A DNA stretch of 64,000 nt from Dokdonella sp. (lineage in GTDB: Bacteria > Pseudomonadota > Gammaproteobacteria > Xanthomonadales > Rhodanobacteraceae). Positions 26,768-37,027 of this stretch are shown piece after piece. The notes below the pieces were generated by a model. That model was not told the origin of the DNA. It did not search any database and saw only the letters and a list, made by a program, of their open reading frames with translations. Position numbers and translations under genes: made by a program. Position 1 is the first letter of the stretch. Each line of letters opens with the position of its first letter. The stretch is taken from the NCBI RefSeq assembly GCF_017744955.1, contig NZ_JAGIAG010000005.1:1-64000 (forward strand), read 5' to 3'.

Positions 26768-27556
26768 GTGGAAAAGCAGAGCAAGAAGGACAAGAAGAAG
26801 AAATACGCGCGCGAACTGGAAGATCTGCAGCAGCAACTCGTCGAACTGCAGCGCTCGATCATCGCGACCGGCAAGCGCGTCGCGGTGATCTTCGAAGGCC
26901 GCGACGCCGCCGGCAAGGGCGGCGTGATCAAGGCGATCGACGAGCGGCTGAACACGCGCTACACGCACGTCGTGGCGCTGCCGAAACCGAGCGAACGCGA
27001 AGCGACGCAGTGGTATTTCCAGCGCTACGTCGAACATCTGCCGGCCGCCGGCGAACTCGTGCTGTTCGATCGCAGCTGGTACAACCGCGCCGGCGTCGAG
27101 CACGTCATGGGCTTCTGCAGCGAGGCGCAGTACCGGCGCTTCATGGCCGACTGCCCGACGTTCGAGAAACTCCTCACCGACGACGGCTTGATCCTGCTGA
27201 AGTACTGGCTGGCGGTCGATCAGGAGCAGCAGGAGGAGCGCTTCGGCGAGCGCGCCGCCGACCCGCTCAAGCGCTGGAAGATCTCTCCGATCGACATCAA
27301 GGCGCGCGAGCAGTACGCCGAGTACGGCAAGGCGCGCGACGCGATGCTGAAGGCGACGCACAGCGAGCGGGCGCCGTGGTTCGTGGTCGATTTCAACGAC
27401 CAGAAGCGCGGCCGCCTGAACCTGATCGCGCACCTGCTCTCGCAGCTGCCCGAGCGCGCGCCGCCGGACAAGCCGCTGAAGCTGCCCAAGCTGAAGGGCA
27501 AGCCGGGCCGCGAGCGGCTGGCCGACTCGCATTTCTGGATCCCCGAAGCGTTTTGA
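26768..27556 (+). CDS. ppk2: polyphosphate kinase 2 family protein
   Basis: A 262-residue PPK2. The family transfers phosphate between polyphosphate and nucleotides. The Walker A loop is EGRDAAGKGGVIK, the Walker B/lid region FDRSWYNRAGVEHVMG, and the PPK2 signature WKISPIDIKAREQYAEYGKA is present. One PPK2 domain makes it class I- or III-like; which nucleotide it uses cannot be decided. I prefer GTG 26768, with GAGGAGA seven bases upstream; an ATG at 26690 inside moaB has no family similarity. The C-terminus is rich in Lys and Pro. A weak hairpin follows. Confidence 0.92.
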   Translation: MEKQSKKDKKKKYARELEDLQQQLVELQRSIIATGKRVAVIFEGRDAAGKGGVIKAIDERLNTRYTHVVALPKPSEREATQWYFQRYVEHLPAAGELVLFDRSWYNRAGVEHVMGFCSEAQYRRFMADCPTFEKLLTDDGLILLKYWLAVDQEQQEERFGERAADPLKRWKISPIDIKAREQYAEYGKARDAMLKATHSERAPWFVVDFNDQKRGRLNLIAHLLSQLPERAPPDKPLKLPKLKGKPGRERLADSHFWIPEAF

Positions 27557-27581
27557 TTCGATTGCAGATTCGTGACGGGAT

Positions 27582-27604
27582 GCCCGCTCGGCGGGCGTGC
27601 TTTT
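27582..27604 (+). terminator. weak terminator after ppk2
   Basis: A 6-bp stem (GCCCGC / GCGGGC) with a 3-nt loop is followed by GTGC and four T. The spacer between the stem and the T run weakens the case. Confidence 0.4.
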
Positions 27605-27786
27605 CACACCCCGTACACCGGACGCGGCGGATGCTCCCTGGCGTCGGCGGGGTTGCCCGCGGGGGCACCGCCACCTCCGACGTTCAGGGACGTAACGAAC
27701 AAGGGTGTCGTCGGCAATCCGCGACGGCGCAGGGGCATTGCGTTCGCTCGCGAGGGGGTCAGCGTGGAATCCGGCTGCGCTAAGTC

Positions 27787-28707
27787 ATGAATCCTTGGCT
27801 GCCGCTGTGGATGCTGCTGGCGAACCTGACCGTACTGCTGCTCGGCTGGCTGGTGCAGCGCCGGACGCACAATGCCGGAATCGCCGATCTGCTGTGGGCG
27901 TGCTGCATCTGCGTCAGCGCGCTGCTGTACGGCATCGTGGCGCACGGCTCCCAGACCGCGCAGATGCTGGTCGCGGTGATGGGCGGCCTGTGGGGATTCC
28001 GGCTCATCATGCATCTGCTGCACCGCGTGCTGGTCGAGCGCGAGGACGCACGCTACCGCTACCTGCGTGAAACCCGGCCGAATCCCGATCTGCGCTTCCT
28101 CGCCCTGTTCCTGCGCCGCGGCGTGTCGGCGACGCTGTACTCGCTGCCGCTCTACGTCGCCGCCAGCAACCCGCTGGCCGGCTCGGAAATCTGGACCTGG
28201 CTGGCCGCGATCGTCTACCTGATCGGGCTGTCCGGCGAAGCCTACGCCGACATGCAGCTGTCGACCTTCCGCACCAATCCGCGCCACCTCGGCCACACCT
28301 ACCGCCGCGGCCTGTGGCGCTACTCGCGCCATCCGAATTATTTCTTCAGCGCTGTGCACTGGTGCAGCTATGCGCTGCTCGCGGTCGGCATGCCGTGGCC
28401 GCAATGGTCGCTGACCCTGCTCGGCCCGCTGCTGACGATGCTCGGTTGGATCATCTGGATCCCCGCGGCGGAAGCGCAGGCGATCCGCACGCGCGGCGAC
28501 GACTATCGCCACTACCGCGCCGCGACGCCGATGCTGCTGCCGTGGTTTCCGCGCGGCTGGCCGAACGACCAGCCGGACACCTCTTCCTGGCAGACGCCGC
28601 TGCCGCCTTCGCGCCGCGTGCGCACGGCGACGCCGGTACCGCCGGAGGCCTACGTGCGGCGCGAAGCCAGGCCACCGATCGGCGACCCGGCCTCACCGGA
28701 CGTCTAG
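27787..28707 (+). CDS. DUF1295 membrane protein (steroid 5-alpha-reductase-like)
   Basis: A 306-residue polytopic membrane protein with about six hydrophobic helices (for example WMLLANLTVLLLGWLV, WLAAIVYLIGLSGEAYADM). The family resembles isoprenylcysteine methyltransferases and steroid 5-alpha-reductases. The diagnostic C-terminal segment is present: GLWRYSRHPNYFFSAVHWC, then GDDYRHYRAATPMLLPWFPR. The His/Asn pair binds NADPH or SAM in relatives. No substrate can be proposed. The C-terminal 50 residues are Pro/Arg-rich and unlike the family. Convergent with secF, seven bases apart. Confidence 0.82.
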   Translation: MNPWLPLWMLLANLTVLLLGWLVQRRTHNAGIADLLWACCICVSALLYGIVAHGSQTAQMLVAVMGGLWGFRLIMHLLHRVLVEREDARYRYLRETRPNPDLRFLALFLRRGVSATLYSLPLYVAASNPLAGSEIWTWLAAIVYLIGLSGEAYADMQLSTFRTNPRHLGHTYRRGLWRYSRHPNYFFSAVHWCSYALLAVGMPWPQWSLTLLGPLLTMLGWIIWIPAAEAQAIRTRGDDYRHYRAATPMLLPWFPRGWPNDQPDTSSWQTPLPPSRRVRTATPVPPEAYVRREARPPIGDPASPDV

Positions 28708-28714
28708 CGAACGC

Positions 28715-29656
28715 CTACGGGCGGCGCTCGAGTTCCGGGCTTTCCTTGCTCACCGGCATCAGGTCGCTCTTCGACACGCCGAGCCAGTACAGGATCGGGT
28801 TGGCGAAGAAGATCGACGACAGCGTGCCGATCACGATACCGATCAACATGGTGAGGCCGAAGCCCTCGACCGCCGGACCACCGACGAAGTACAGCGCGAA
28901 CATCGACAGCGAGGTCGTGACCGAGGTCATGATCGTGCGCGACAGTGTCTGGTTGATCGACTTGTTGAGGATCGAGTACGAATCGGCCTTGCGCGTCAGG
29001 CGGAACAGCTCGCGCACACGGTCGAACACGACGACCTTGTCGTTGATCGAGTAGCCGATCACCGCGAGCAAGGCGGCGAGCACGGTCAGATCGAAGTCGA
29101 TGTGGGTCAGCGAGAAGAAGCCGAGCGTCAGGATCGTGTCGTGGATTTCGCTGGCGATCGCCGCGATCGCGAAGCGCTTCTCGAAGCGGATGCCGATGTA
29201 GATCATGATGCCGATCATGACGAACACGGCGGCGACGATGCCGTCGTTGCGCAGGTCCGCGCCGACCGAGGAACCTACCAGATCCGGCGGGCGCTTCAGC
29301 GAAGCGTCCGCACGCTGCTTGGTCAGCGCGGCAATGACGTCGGCGCCGACACGCGAGGCGTCCTTCTGGTCCTCGCGCGGCTGCAGGCGGATCGACACCT
29401 CGCGCGTGCTGCCGGCGCTCTGCACCTGGGCGCCGTGGAAGCCGCCGGCGTCGAGCGCCGCGCGCACCTGGTCGACTTCGACCGGCTGCTCGTACTTCGC
29501 CTCGACCAGGACGCCACCGGTGAAGTCGAGCGCGTAGTTGAGGCCGCGCGTGGCGAGCAGGGCGAGCGAGGCGATCATCAGCACGATGGAGATCGCGATG
29601 CTGATCTTGCGCCAGCCGAGGAAGTCGATGTTGCTGTTGGGATTGAAAAGTTCCAT
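28715..29656 (-). CDS. secF: protein translocase subunit SecF
   Basis: A 313-residue inner-membrane RND-type subunit of the SecDF-YajC complex, which uses the proton gradient to help SecYEG export proteins. An N-terminal helix near SIAISIVLMIASLALLA is followed by the periplasmic P1 domain and the conserved LDFTGG. The membrane core includes DKVVVFDRVREL. The ATG at 29656 overlaps the secD stop (TAATG). It is the last gene of queA-tgt-yajC-secD-secF. Confidence 0.96.
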   Translation of the reverse strand: MELFNPNSNIDFLGWRKISIAISIVLMIASLALLATRGLNYALDFTGGVLVEAKYEQPVEVDQVRAALDAGGFHGAQVQSAGSTREVSIRLQPREDQKDASRVGADVIAALTKQRADASLKRPPDLVGSSVGADLRNDGIVAAVFVMIGIMIYIGIRFEKRFAIAAIASEIHDTILTLGFFSLTHIDFDLTVLAALLAVIGYSINDKVVVFDRVRELFRLTRKADSYSILNKSINQTLSRTIMTSVTTSLSMFALYFVGGPAVEGFGLTMLIGIVIGTLSSIFFANPILYWLGVSKSDLMPVSKESPELERRP

Positions 29657-31569
29657 TACGCCGCTCCCGCGCTGGAGTAGCCGCTGCCGATCGACAAGCC
29701 TTTCAGCTTGCGGCCGCCGTGCACGAAGTTGGTGATCGCATGCGTGACCGTGACCGAGGTGAACATCGAGGTCAGGATGCCGATGAACAGTGTCACACCG
29801 AAGCCCCGGATCGCGCCGGAGCCGAGCGTCATCAGCGCCAGCGCGGCGAGCAGGTGGGTCACGTTGGCGTCGAGAATGGTCGCCCAGGCCTTGTCGTAGC
29901 CGGCGCGGATCGACGCCAGCGGCGTCGAGCCGTTGCGCAGTTCCTCGCGGACGCGTTCGCAGATCAGCACGTTCGCGTCGATGGCCATGCCTAGCGTCAG
30001 CACGATGCCGGCGATGCCCGGCATGGTCAGCGTGACGCCGATCGCGCTCATCACCGCGAGCAGCAGCACCAGGTTGAAGAACAGCGCGACGTCGGCGATC
30101 AGGCCGAACACCCAGTAGTAGAACGCCATGAAGATGAGCACGGCGGTGAGGCCGAGCAGCACCGCGTAGACGCCCTTCTTGATGTTGTCGGCGCCGAGGC
30201 TCGGGCCGATCACGCGCTCCTCGACGATGTCGACCGGCGCGGCGAGCGAACCGGAGCGCAGCATCAGCGCGAGGTCGGAGGCGACCTTGCCGCTTTCCAG
30301 GCCGGTGGTGGAGAACTGGTTGGAGAACACGCCGCGGATGTTGGCGACGCTGATGACTTCCTCGGTGATCTTCGTGCTGCGCACTTCCTTGCCGTCGACG
30401 ATCTTCGTCTCCGGCGTGCGCTCGATGTAGACCACCGCCATCGGCTTGCCGACGTTCTGCGAGGTGAATTCGAGCATCTTCTTGCCGCCGACCGCGTTCA
30501 ACCGCACTGACACCGCGGGCGTGCCGCTCTGCGGATCGGGCGCGCTGGAGGCGTCGACCATCTCGTCGCCGCTGACGATGATCTTCTTCTTCAGCAGGAT
30601 CGGCTGCTTCTGGCCGCCCGGGCCGAGTTCGCGGCGGTAGTAGAGCTTGTCGTCGGGCGGCACGATGCCGCCGTTGGCCGCATCCAGCGCGTTCGCGTTC
30701 TCGTCGACGGCGTGGTACTCGAGCGTCGCGGTCGCGCCGAGGATCTTCTTCGCCTCGGCGGTGTCCTGCACGCCGGGCAGCTCGACCGCGATGCGCGACT
30801 CGCCCTGCTGCTGGATCAGCGGCTCGGCCACGCCGAGCGCGTTGATGCGGTTGCTCAAGGTGGCCTGGTTCTGGCGGATCGTGTTCAGCGCGATCTCGCG
30901 CATCTTTTCCGGCTTCAGGCTGCCGTTCAGCGTGTAGGCCTCGCCGACCTGCGCGCCGTTGGCGATGGTCAGGTCCGGCACGCCGATGCGGATCGCGTTC
31001 AGCGCCGCGTCGCGGTCTTCCGCGCTGCGCAGCTGCACGACCAGGCCCTGCGGGCCGCGGCCGACCGACTGGTAGCGGATGTTCTTGTCGCGCAGCGTCG
31101 TGCGGATGTCGTCGGCGTAGCGCTGCAGCTGCTTCTCCAGCACTTCCTTGTCGTCGACTTCCATCAGGAAGTGCACGCCGCCCTGCAGGTCCAGGCCCTT
31201 GGGCATTTCGCGCGCGCCGATCGCGCGCATCCAGCGCGGCACGGTCGAAGCCAGGTTCGGTGCCACCGTGTACTGGTCACCGAGCGACTGCTTCAGGTCC
31301 TCGACCGCCTTGGTCTGGTCGTCGGCGGCACCGACCGGCAGGCGCACCAGCAGGTGCGTGTCGCTGAGGTCGATCGACTGGAAGCCGATCTTCTGCTTCT
31401 CCAGCTCGCCCTGCACCTTCTCCTTCAGCGCCGCGTCGACGGTCGCGCCACGGTTGGCGACGATCTGCACGGCCGGTTGCTGCACGAACAGGTTCGGCAC
31501 GCCGTACAGCACGCCGAGCAAGAGCACGACGACGACGAGCACGGATTTCCAGCGGGGAAAATCGTTCAT
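29656..31569 (-). CDS. secD: protein translocase subunit SecD
   Basis: A 637-residue partner of SecF. The first helix is KSVLVVVVLLLGVLYGVP, the D1 motif GLDLQGGVHFLMEVD, and the large periplasmic P1 domain follows. The six-helix core includes IDANVLICERVREELRNG, matching the proton-relay region. The family start is MNDFPRWKSVLV at 31569; 17 further open codons upstream are not coding. It overlaps secF by one base and follows yajC after 64 nt. Confidence 0.96.
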   Translation of the reverse strand: MNDFPRWKSVLVVVVLLLGVLYGVPNLFVQQPAVQIVANRGATVDAALKEKVQGELEKQKIGFQSIDLSDTHLLVRLPVGAADDQTKAVEDLKQSLGDQYTVAPNLASTVPRWMRAIGAREMPKGLDLQGGVHFLMEVDDKEVLEKQLQRYADDIRTTLRDKNIRYQSVGRGPQGLVVQLRSAEDRDAALNAIRIGVPDLTIANGAQVGEAYTLNGSLKPEKMREIALNTIRQNQATLSNRINALGVAEPLIQQQGESRIAVELPGVQDTAEAKKILGATATLEYHAVDENANALDAANGGIVPPDDKLYYRRELGPGGQKQPILLKKKIIVSGDEMVDASSAPDPQSGTPAVSVRLNAVGGKKMLEFTSQNVGKPMAVVYIERTPETKIVDGKEVRSTKITEEVISVANIRGVFSNQFSTTGLESGKVASDLALMLRSGSLAAPVDIVEERVIGPSLGADNIKKGVYAVLLGLTAVLIFMAFYYWVFGLIADVALFFNLVLLLAVMSAIGVTLTMPGIAGIVLTLGMAIDANVLICERVREELRNGSTPLASIRAGYDKAWATILDANVTHLLAALALMTLGSGAIRGFGVTLFIGILTSMFTSVTVTHAITNFVHGGRKLKGLSIGSGYSSAGAA

Positions 31570-31633
31570 CTTGGATTCCAGGCAGCCACGTCCCCGGCCA
31601 CTGCGGGCCGGGCTACGCATCCCAAACGGAAAA

Positions 31634-31966
31634 TTACGCGGACTTCAGCGTGCCTTTCGGCAACACGGCGGAAATCGCCTGCTTCTGCAGCTTGACCACC
31701 ACGTTCGGGGCGACCTCGAGCGTGACGAACTGCTCGGCGATGTCCTCGATGCGGCCGAGCAGACCGCCGTTGGTCAGCACCTCGTCGCCCTTGGCCAGGG
31801 CGCCGATCATCGCGCGCTGTTCCTTGGCGCGCTTCATTTGCGGACGGATCAGCATGAAGTAGAACACGCCGAACAAGATCAGCAGCGGCAGGAACGAGAG
31901 CAGCGGGTTGGGCGCGGGGCCCGGCGCGGCCGCCTGGGCGTAGGCGTTGGCGATGAAGAAGTCCAT
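31634..31966 (-). CDS. yajC: SecDF-associated subunit YajC
   Basis: A 110-residue single-span inner-membrane protein, the usual size. It has one helix (LLSFLPLLILFGVFYFMLI) followed by the family motif RPQMKRAKEQRAM and a small cytoplasmic beta domain (GDEVLTNGGLLGRIEDI). It joins SecDF and is not essential in E. coli. It lies between tgt and secD, as in E. coli. Confidence 0.95.
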   Translation of the reverse strand: MDFFIANAYAQAAAPGPAPNPLLSFLPLLILFGVFYFMLIRPQMKRAKEQRAMIGALAKGDEVLTNGGLLGRIEDIAEQFVTLEVAPNVVVKLQKQAISAVLPKGTLKSA

Positions 31967-32080
31967 GATGTCTCCAGTGATTCCGCGGCGGGCACGAACG
32001 GCCGGCCGTTAGAAAAAGGTTTCGAAGTATGCCACAGGGCCGGCGGGCCGTGCCGTCCCCGTTCGGCGCGGGTCGAACGG

Positions 32081-33250
<1,170 letters not shown>

Positions 33251-34309
33251 TTACGAATCTGCCCTTTCCGCTCCCTGATTCCCGCCCTTCGGCCACACCA
33301 GCATCGCATCGCCGTAGGAGAAGAATCGATAGCGCTGCTCGACCGCGTGCCGGTACGCCCCGAGCACGCGCTCGCGCCCGGCGAAGGCCGACACCAGCAT
33401 CAGCAGAGTGGACTCGGGCAGGTGGAAGTTCGTCACCAGCGCGTCGACGCTGCGGATGCGATAACCGGGAAAGATGAAGATCTGCGTCTCGCCGGCGAAC
33501 GGCGCGACTTCGCCGTGCTGCAGCGAGGATTCCAGCGCGCGCACCACGGTCGTGCCCACCGCGATGACGCGACCGCCGCGCGCGCGCGTACGGCGGATCT
33601 GCTCGACCAGGCCGGCGCCGACGTTGAGCCATTCGCGATGCATCGTGTGGTCTTCGAGCCGCTCGGCGCGCACCGGCTGGAACGTGCCGGCGCCGACGTG
33701 CAGCGTCACGTAGCCGAATTCGACGCCGCGCTCGCGCAAGGCGGCGAGCAATGCCTCGTCGAAATGCAGGCCCGCGGTCGGCGCCGCGACCGCGCCGGCC
33801 TCGCGCGCGTAGACGGTCTGGTAGCGCTCGTCGTCGGCGCGTTCGGCGTCGCGTTCGATGTACGGCGGCAGCGGCATGCGGCCGAGCCGCGACAGCAGCT
33901 TCTCCAGCGGCTCGGCGCTCTCGAAGCGGAGCAGGAAGAACTCGCCGTCGCGGCCGAGCACCGTCGCCACGCTGCCGTCGGCGAGCACGATGCGTCCACC
34001 GGCCTTCGGCTTCTTGCTGACGCCGAGCTGCGCGCGCGCCTCGTGCGCGCCGGTCACCCGCTCGATCAGGATCTCGACCGCGCCGCCGCTTTCCTTGCGC
34101 CCGAACAGGCGCGCCGGCAGCACGCGCGTATCGTTGAACACGAGCAGGTCGCCCGCGCGCAGGAGTTCCGGCAGTTCGGCGAAACGGCGATCCTCGAGAC
34201 GCGCGGCGTCGGCGTCGACGACCAGCAGGCGGCTGGCCGAGCGCGCGGCCAGCGGGGCCTGGGCGATCAGCTCGGGGGGCAGGTCGAAGTGGAAGTCGGA
34301 TTTTTTCAA
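33251..34309 (-). CDS. queA: tRNA preQ1(34) S-adenosylmethionine ribosyltransferase-isomerase
   Basis: A 352-residue enzyme that converts preQ1 in tRNA to epoxyqueuosine using SAM ribose. The family motifs [53 protein letters not shown] and [20 protein letters not shown] are all present. Alignment to the E. coli N-terminus (MRVTDFSFELP) puts the start at TTG 34309 ([13 protein letters not shown] follows). The upstream ATGs in frame give unrelated sequence through a repeat. There is no Shine-Dalgarno. A TATCAT box at 34340-34345 could be the -10 of the operon promoter. It heads queA-tgt-yajC-secDF. Confidence 0.94.
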   Translation of the reverse strand: MKKSDFHFDLPPELIAQAPLAARSASRLLVVDADAARLEDRRFAELPELLRAGDLLVFNDTRVLPARLFGRKESGGAVEILIERVTGAHEARAQLGVSKKPKAGGRIVLADGSVATVLGRDGEFFLLRFESAEPLEKLLSRLGRMPLPPYIERDAERADDERYQTVYAREAGAVAAPTAGLHFDEALLAALRERGVEFGYVTLHVGAGTFQPVRAERLEDHTMHREWLNVGAGLVEQIRRTRARGGRVIAVGTTVVRALESSLQHGEVAPFAGETQIFIFPGYRIRSVDALVTNFHLPESTLLMLVSAFAGRERVLGAYRHAVEQRYRFFSYGDAMLVWPKGGNQGAERADS

Positions 34310-34313
34310 AGCC

Positions 34314-34333
34314 GGGAATTGGGGATTTGGGGG
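34314..34333. repeat. GGGGATT simple repeat before queA
   Basis: GGGAATTGGGGATTTGGGGG, a near-tandem of GGGAATT/GGGGATT units, lies 4 nt upstream of the TTG start of queA on the complement. It takes the place where a ribosome binding site would be expected. Confidence 0.7.
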
Positions 34334-34423
34334 CTGCAAATGATAGAGCGCTCGATACTTGCAGCGCGAAAGCTCGCAAGCAGCCGTCCATGGAGTGTCG
34401 CCGTTCGCCATCCCTGGCTCACC

Positions 34424-34477
34424 TGTAGCGCACCGCACGCGATGCTCGAAGGCATCGCGTAAGCGCGGTGCGCTACA
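34424..34477. repeat. two-tier inverted repeat with TGTAGCGCACCGC ends
   Basis: The outer arms TGTAGCGCACCGC (34424-34436) and GCGGTGCGCTACA (34465-34477) form a 13-bp stem. The inner arms ACGCGATGC (34437-34445) and GCATCGCGT (34452-34460) form nine more pairs. It overlaps the last codon and stop of the response regulator gene. It has no T run, so it is more like a REP element than a terminator. Confidence 0.85.
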
Positions 34478-35075
34478 ACCAGCCCTTCTGCCGCGCCAAC
34501 CGATACGCCTCGATGCGGTTGCCGACGCCGAGCTTGCCGATCGCCTCGGACAGGTAGTTGCGCACCGTCCCCTGTGACAGATTCAGGCGCTCGGCGATGT
34601 CGCCCGCCGTCAGTCCTTCGCCGGCGAAGCGCAGCACCTGGCGTTCGCGGTCGTTCAGAGGATCGGCTTCGGACCAGGCTTCCAGCGCCAATTGCGGGTC
34701 GATCGCACGGCCGCCGCGATGCACCTTGCGCAGCGCGTCGGCGAGCTGCTCGGCCGGCGCGTCCTTGAGCAGATAGCCGCCGACGCCGGCGTCGAGCGCG
34801 CGGCGCAGGAAGCCGGCACGCGCGAAGGTGGTCACGATGACGACCTTGCAGGCCAGCTCATGGCGCTGCACGCGCTGCGCCAGTTCGAGTCCGGTCAGCC
34901 CCGGCATCTCGATGTCGGTCACCAGCAGGTCCGGCTTCAGCGACTGCAACAGGCGCCAGGCTTCCTCGCCGTCGGCGGCGGTGCCGACCACGTCGAGGTC
35001 GGATTCGAGACCGAGCAGCGCGGACAGCGCGCCGCGCACCATCGCCTGGTCTTCGGCCAAGAGAACGCGAATCAC
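34473..35075 (-). CDS. NarL/DesR-type response regulator
   Basis: A 200-residue two-domain regulator. The receiver (1-120) has the acidic pair Glu8-Asp9, phosphoacceptor Asp54 ([13 protein letters not shown]), Thr82/Thr83 and Lys104 (GYLLKDAP). The LuxR-type HTH (about 140-200) reads [20 protein letters not shown] and [19 protein letters not shown]. The closest family pattern is DesR, partner of DesK-type kinases. A DesK-type kinase lies at 37028-38236 on the same strand. The two are separated by 1.95 kb of opposite-strand genes. Nothing in the sequence shows its DNA target. Confidence 0.9.
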   Translation of the reverse strand: MIRVLLAEDQAMVRGALSALLGLESDLDVVGTAADGEEAWRLLQSLKPDLLVTDIEMPGLTGLELAQRVQRHELACKVVIVTTFARAGFLRRALDAGVGGYLLKDAPAEQLADALRKVHRGGRAIDPQLALEAWSEADPLNDRERQVLRFAGEGLTAGDIAERLNLSQGTVRNYLSEAIGKLGVGNRIEAYRLARQKGWL

Positions 35076-35255
35076 GACAGCTCCACTCCGACAGCGCCCG
35101 CGGCGGGCATGGCCGACTGTAGCAGGACATTCGGACCGCTTCGGCGCCGCCGTCGCAAGGAGCCGTCGCCGGATTGCAATGTGGAAAAATGCATTGCACC
35201 AGGAAAGGCGGGAGAACTACGATGGCTTGACCCGATCGCGCCACAGGGGGCCTCG

Positions 35256-35687
35256 ATGCGATCTCTCGCCTGCGCCGTGCTCGCACTGGCCGCGCCACCG
35301 GCTGCCCTCGCCGGCATCCACGTGCCGGCCGATGCGCGCTTCGATCTCGATGGTCGCGCAACTCGAAATCCTCGGCGCCAACGCTCCGATCCATATCGAC
35401 GTGCCCCAGCCGGGCTCGGTCGCCGGCCTGAATCCGCTGCCGTCCGGCGCGCAGAGCGTCTCCGACGTCGGCATTTCCGACGCGCACGCAACCGGCCAGG
35501 CGCTGGCGTCCAACCAGACCAACCAGGCCGGGTGCGACAACGCGGATGGCTGGTTCGGTGCGCGTTCGTGCAATGTCACCAGCCCGGTTTTTCTGAACGC
35601 GGGCGACAGCGTCGTGATCAGCTCGAAGGCACGGCCAATTTCAACACGGGAACCGCCCACCTGGTCGGCAACCTCTGCTGCAATTAG
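35256..35687 (+). pseudogene. frameshifted gene for a small exported protein
   Basis: ATG 35256 opens a signal peptide (MRSLACAVLALAAPPAALAG) and IHVPADARFDLDG. Near 35350 the protein-like sequence jumps to another frame (VAQLEILGANAPIHIDVPQP, then SDVGISDAHATGQALASNQT and NADGWFGARSCNVTSPVFLN). Near 35625 it returns to the first frame (LEGTANFNTGTAHLVGNLCC) and stops at 35687. Two compensating frameshifts would rebuild a protein of about 143 residues. The family is not recognised. Either the gene is broken or the sequence has two indel errors. It is immediately upstream of the glycosyltransferase on the same strand. Confidence 0.6.
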
Positions 35688-35691
35688 ACGT

Positions 35692-36786
35692 ATGACGCCG
35701 CCTTTCGCCCCGCAGCTTTGCCTGAGCATGATCGTCAAGAACGAGGCGGCCGTGATCGACCGCTGTCTCGACTCGGTGCGGCCGTACGTCGGCGCGTGGG
35801 CGATCGTCGACACCGGCTCCACCGACGGCACCCAGCAGCGCGTGCGCGAACGCCTGCGCGACCTGCCCGGCGCGCTGATCGAGCGGCCGTGGGTCGACTT
35901 CGCCACCAACCGCAACCAGGCGCTCGAGCTCGCGCGCGATCACGGCGACTACGCGTTGATCATCGACGCCGACGAGATCCTCGAACGCGACGCCGACGCG
36001 CGCTTCCCCGCGCGCCTCGACGCACCCGGCTACTACCTCAGCCAGCGCCTCGACGGCATCGAGTTCGAATACCAGAGCGCGAAGCTGCTGCGCCACGATG
36101 CCGGCTGGCGCTGGCAGGGCGTGCTGCACGAATTCCCGGGGGCCGACCCGACACCGACGCTGGCGCGTCTCGACGGCCTGCGCGTGCGCAGCTTCCCCGA
36201 CGGTGCGCGCAGCCGGCGGCCGCTGCGCGACAAGTACCTCGACGACGCACGCGTGCTCGAAGCCGCGCTGGCGGCGGAGCCCGGCAACGCGCGCTATGCC
36301 TTCTATCTCGCCCAAAGCTTGCGTGACGCCGGCGAGAACGCCGCCGCGATCGCGGCATACGAACGCCGCGTCGCGATGGGCGGCTGGGCCGAGGAAGCAT
36401 GGTACTCGCGATTCCAGATCGCCGTGCTGCTCGAACGCCTGCAGCGCCCGGCCAACGAAATCGTCGACGCCTACCTCATCGCCTACGAGGCGCGACCGAC
36501 GCGCGCCGAGCCGCTGTGCGAACTCGCCCGCTACCTGCGCCTGCGCGGACGCTACGCCAGCGCCTGGTTGCACGCGTACGCCGCCAGCGAGATCGCCTCG
36601 CCAGCTGACCTGCTCTTCATCGACACCTCCGTCTACCGCTGGCGTGCGCGCGACGAACGCGCGGTCGCCGCGTTCTACGTCGACCGCCGCGAAGAATGCG
36701 CCGCGCTGTGCCGCGAACTACTGGCCGATCCGCATCTGCCGGCCGAGCAGCGGCCGCGCATCGAGGCGAATCTCGCGCTCTGCTAG
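35692..36786 (+). CDS. family 2 glycosyltransferase with helical-repeat C-terminus
   Basis: A 364-residue protein. The N-terminal GT-A domain (about 8-200) has SMIVKNEAAVIDRCLDSV, IVDTGSTDGTQQRVRE and the metal-binding IIDADE (a DxD-type motif). The C-terminal part is helical, TPR-like (YAFYLAQSLRDAGENAAAIA, SRFQIAVLLERLQRPANE). Proteins of this layout occur in polysaccharide and glycopeptide loci; donor and acceptor are unknown. It starts four bases after the stop of the broken secreted gene. It has no signal peptide. It lies on the opposite strand between a histidine kinase and its likely regulator. Confidence 0.87.
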   Translation: MTPPFAPQLCLSMIVKNEAAVIDRCLDSVRPYVGAWAIVDTGSTDGTQQRVRERLRDLPGALIERPWVDFATNRNQALELARDHGDYALIIDADEILERDADARFPARLDAPGYYLSQRLDGIEFEYQSAKLLRHDAGWRWQGVLHEFPGADPTPTLARLDGLRVRSFPDGARSRRPLRDKYLDDARVLEAALAAEPGNARYAFYLAQSLRDAGENAAAIAAYERRVAMGGWAEEAWYSRFQIAVLLERLQRPANEIVDAYLIAYEARPTRAEPLCELARYLRLRGRYASAWLHAYAASEIASPADLLFIDTSVYRWRARDERAVAAFYVDRREECAALCRELLADPHLPAEQRPRIEANLALC

Positions 36787-36810
36787 GCGCGGCAAGCGGC
36801 GCCTCGCTCC

Positions 36811-36873
36811 TCCCGCGAATGCGGGAATCGTGCGGTCTTCTCGATGGATACCCGCTTTCGCAGGAATGACGCC
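36811..36873. repeat. 'TCCCGCGAATGCGGGAATC' intergenic repeat (after glycosyltransferase)
   Basis: TCCCGCGAATGCGGGAATC opens and ATACCCGCTTTCGCAGGAATGACG closes the element, in opposite orientation to each other. It starts 24 nt after the glycosyltransferase stop. Same family as 21017-21089 and 47110-47195. Confidence 0.8.
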
Positions 36874-37027
36874 GGCAGCACCGTTCGGCAAGTCGCGCTG
36901 ACGTTCGCGTCACATCGCACCCTTTGCCCGGCTGTCAGGGTCGCCGCCATCTCTCCGAGGTGATGTCCGCAAGAACGGGCATCTGTTGCGCTTCCCACGA
37001 AGCGACCGGACAAGGCCGCCCCGCATC

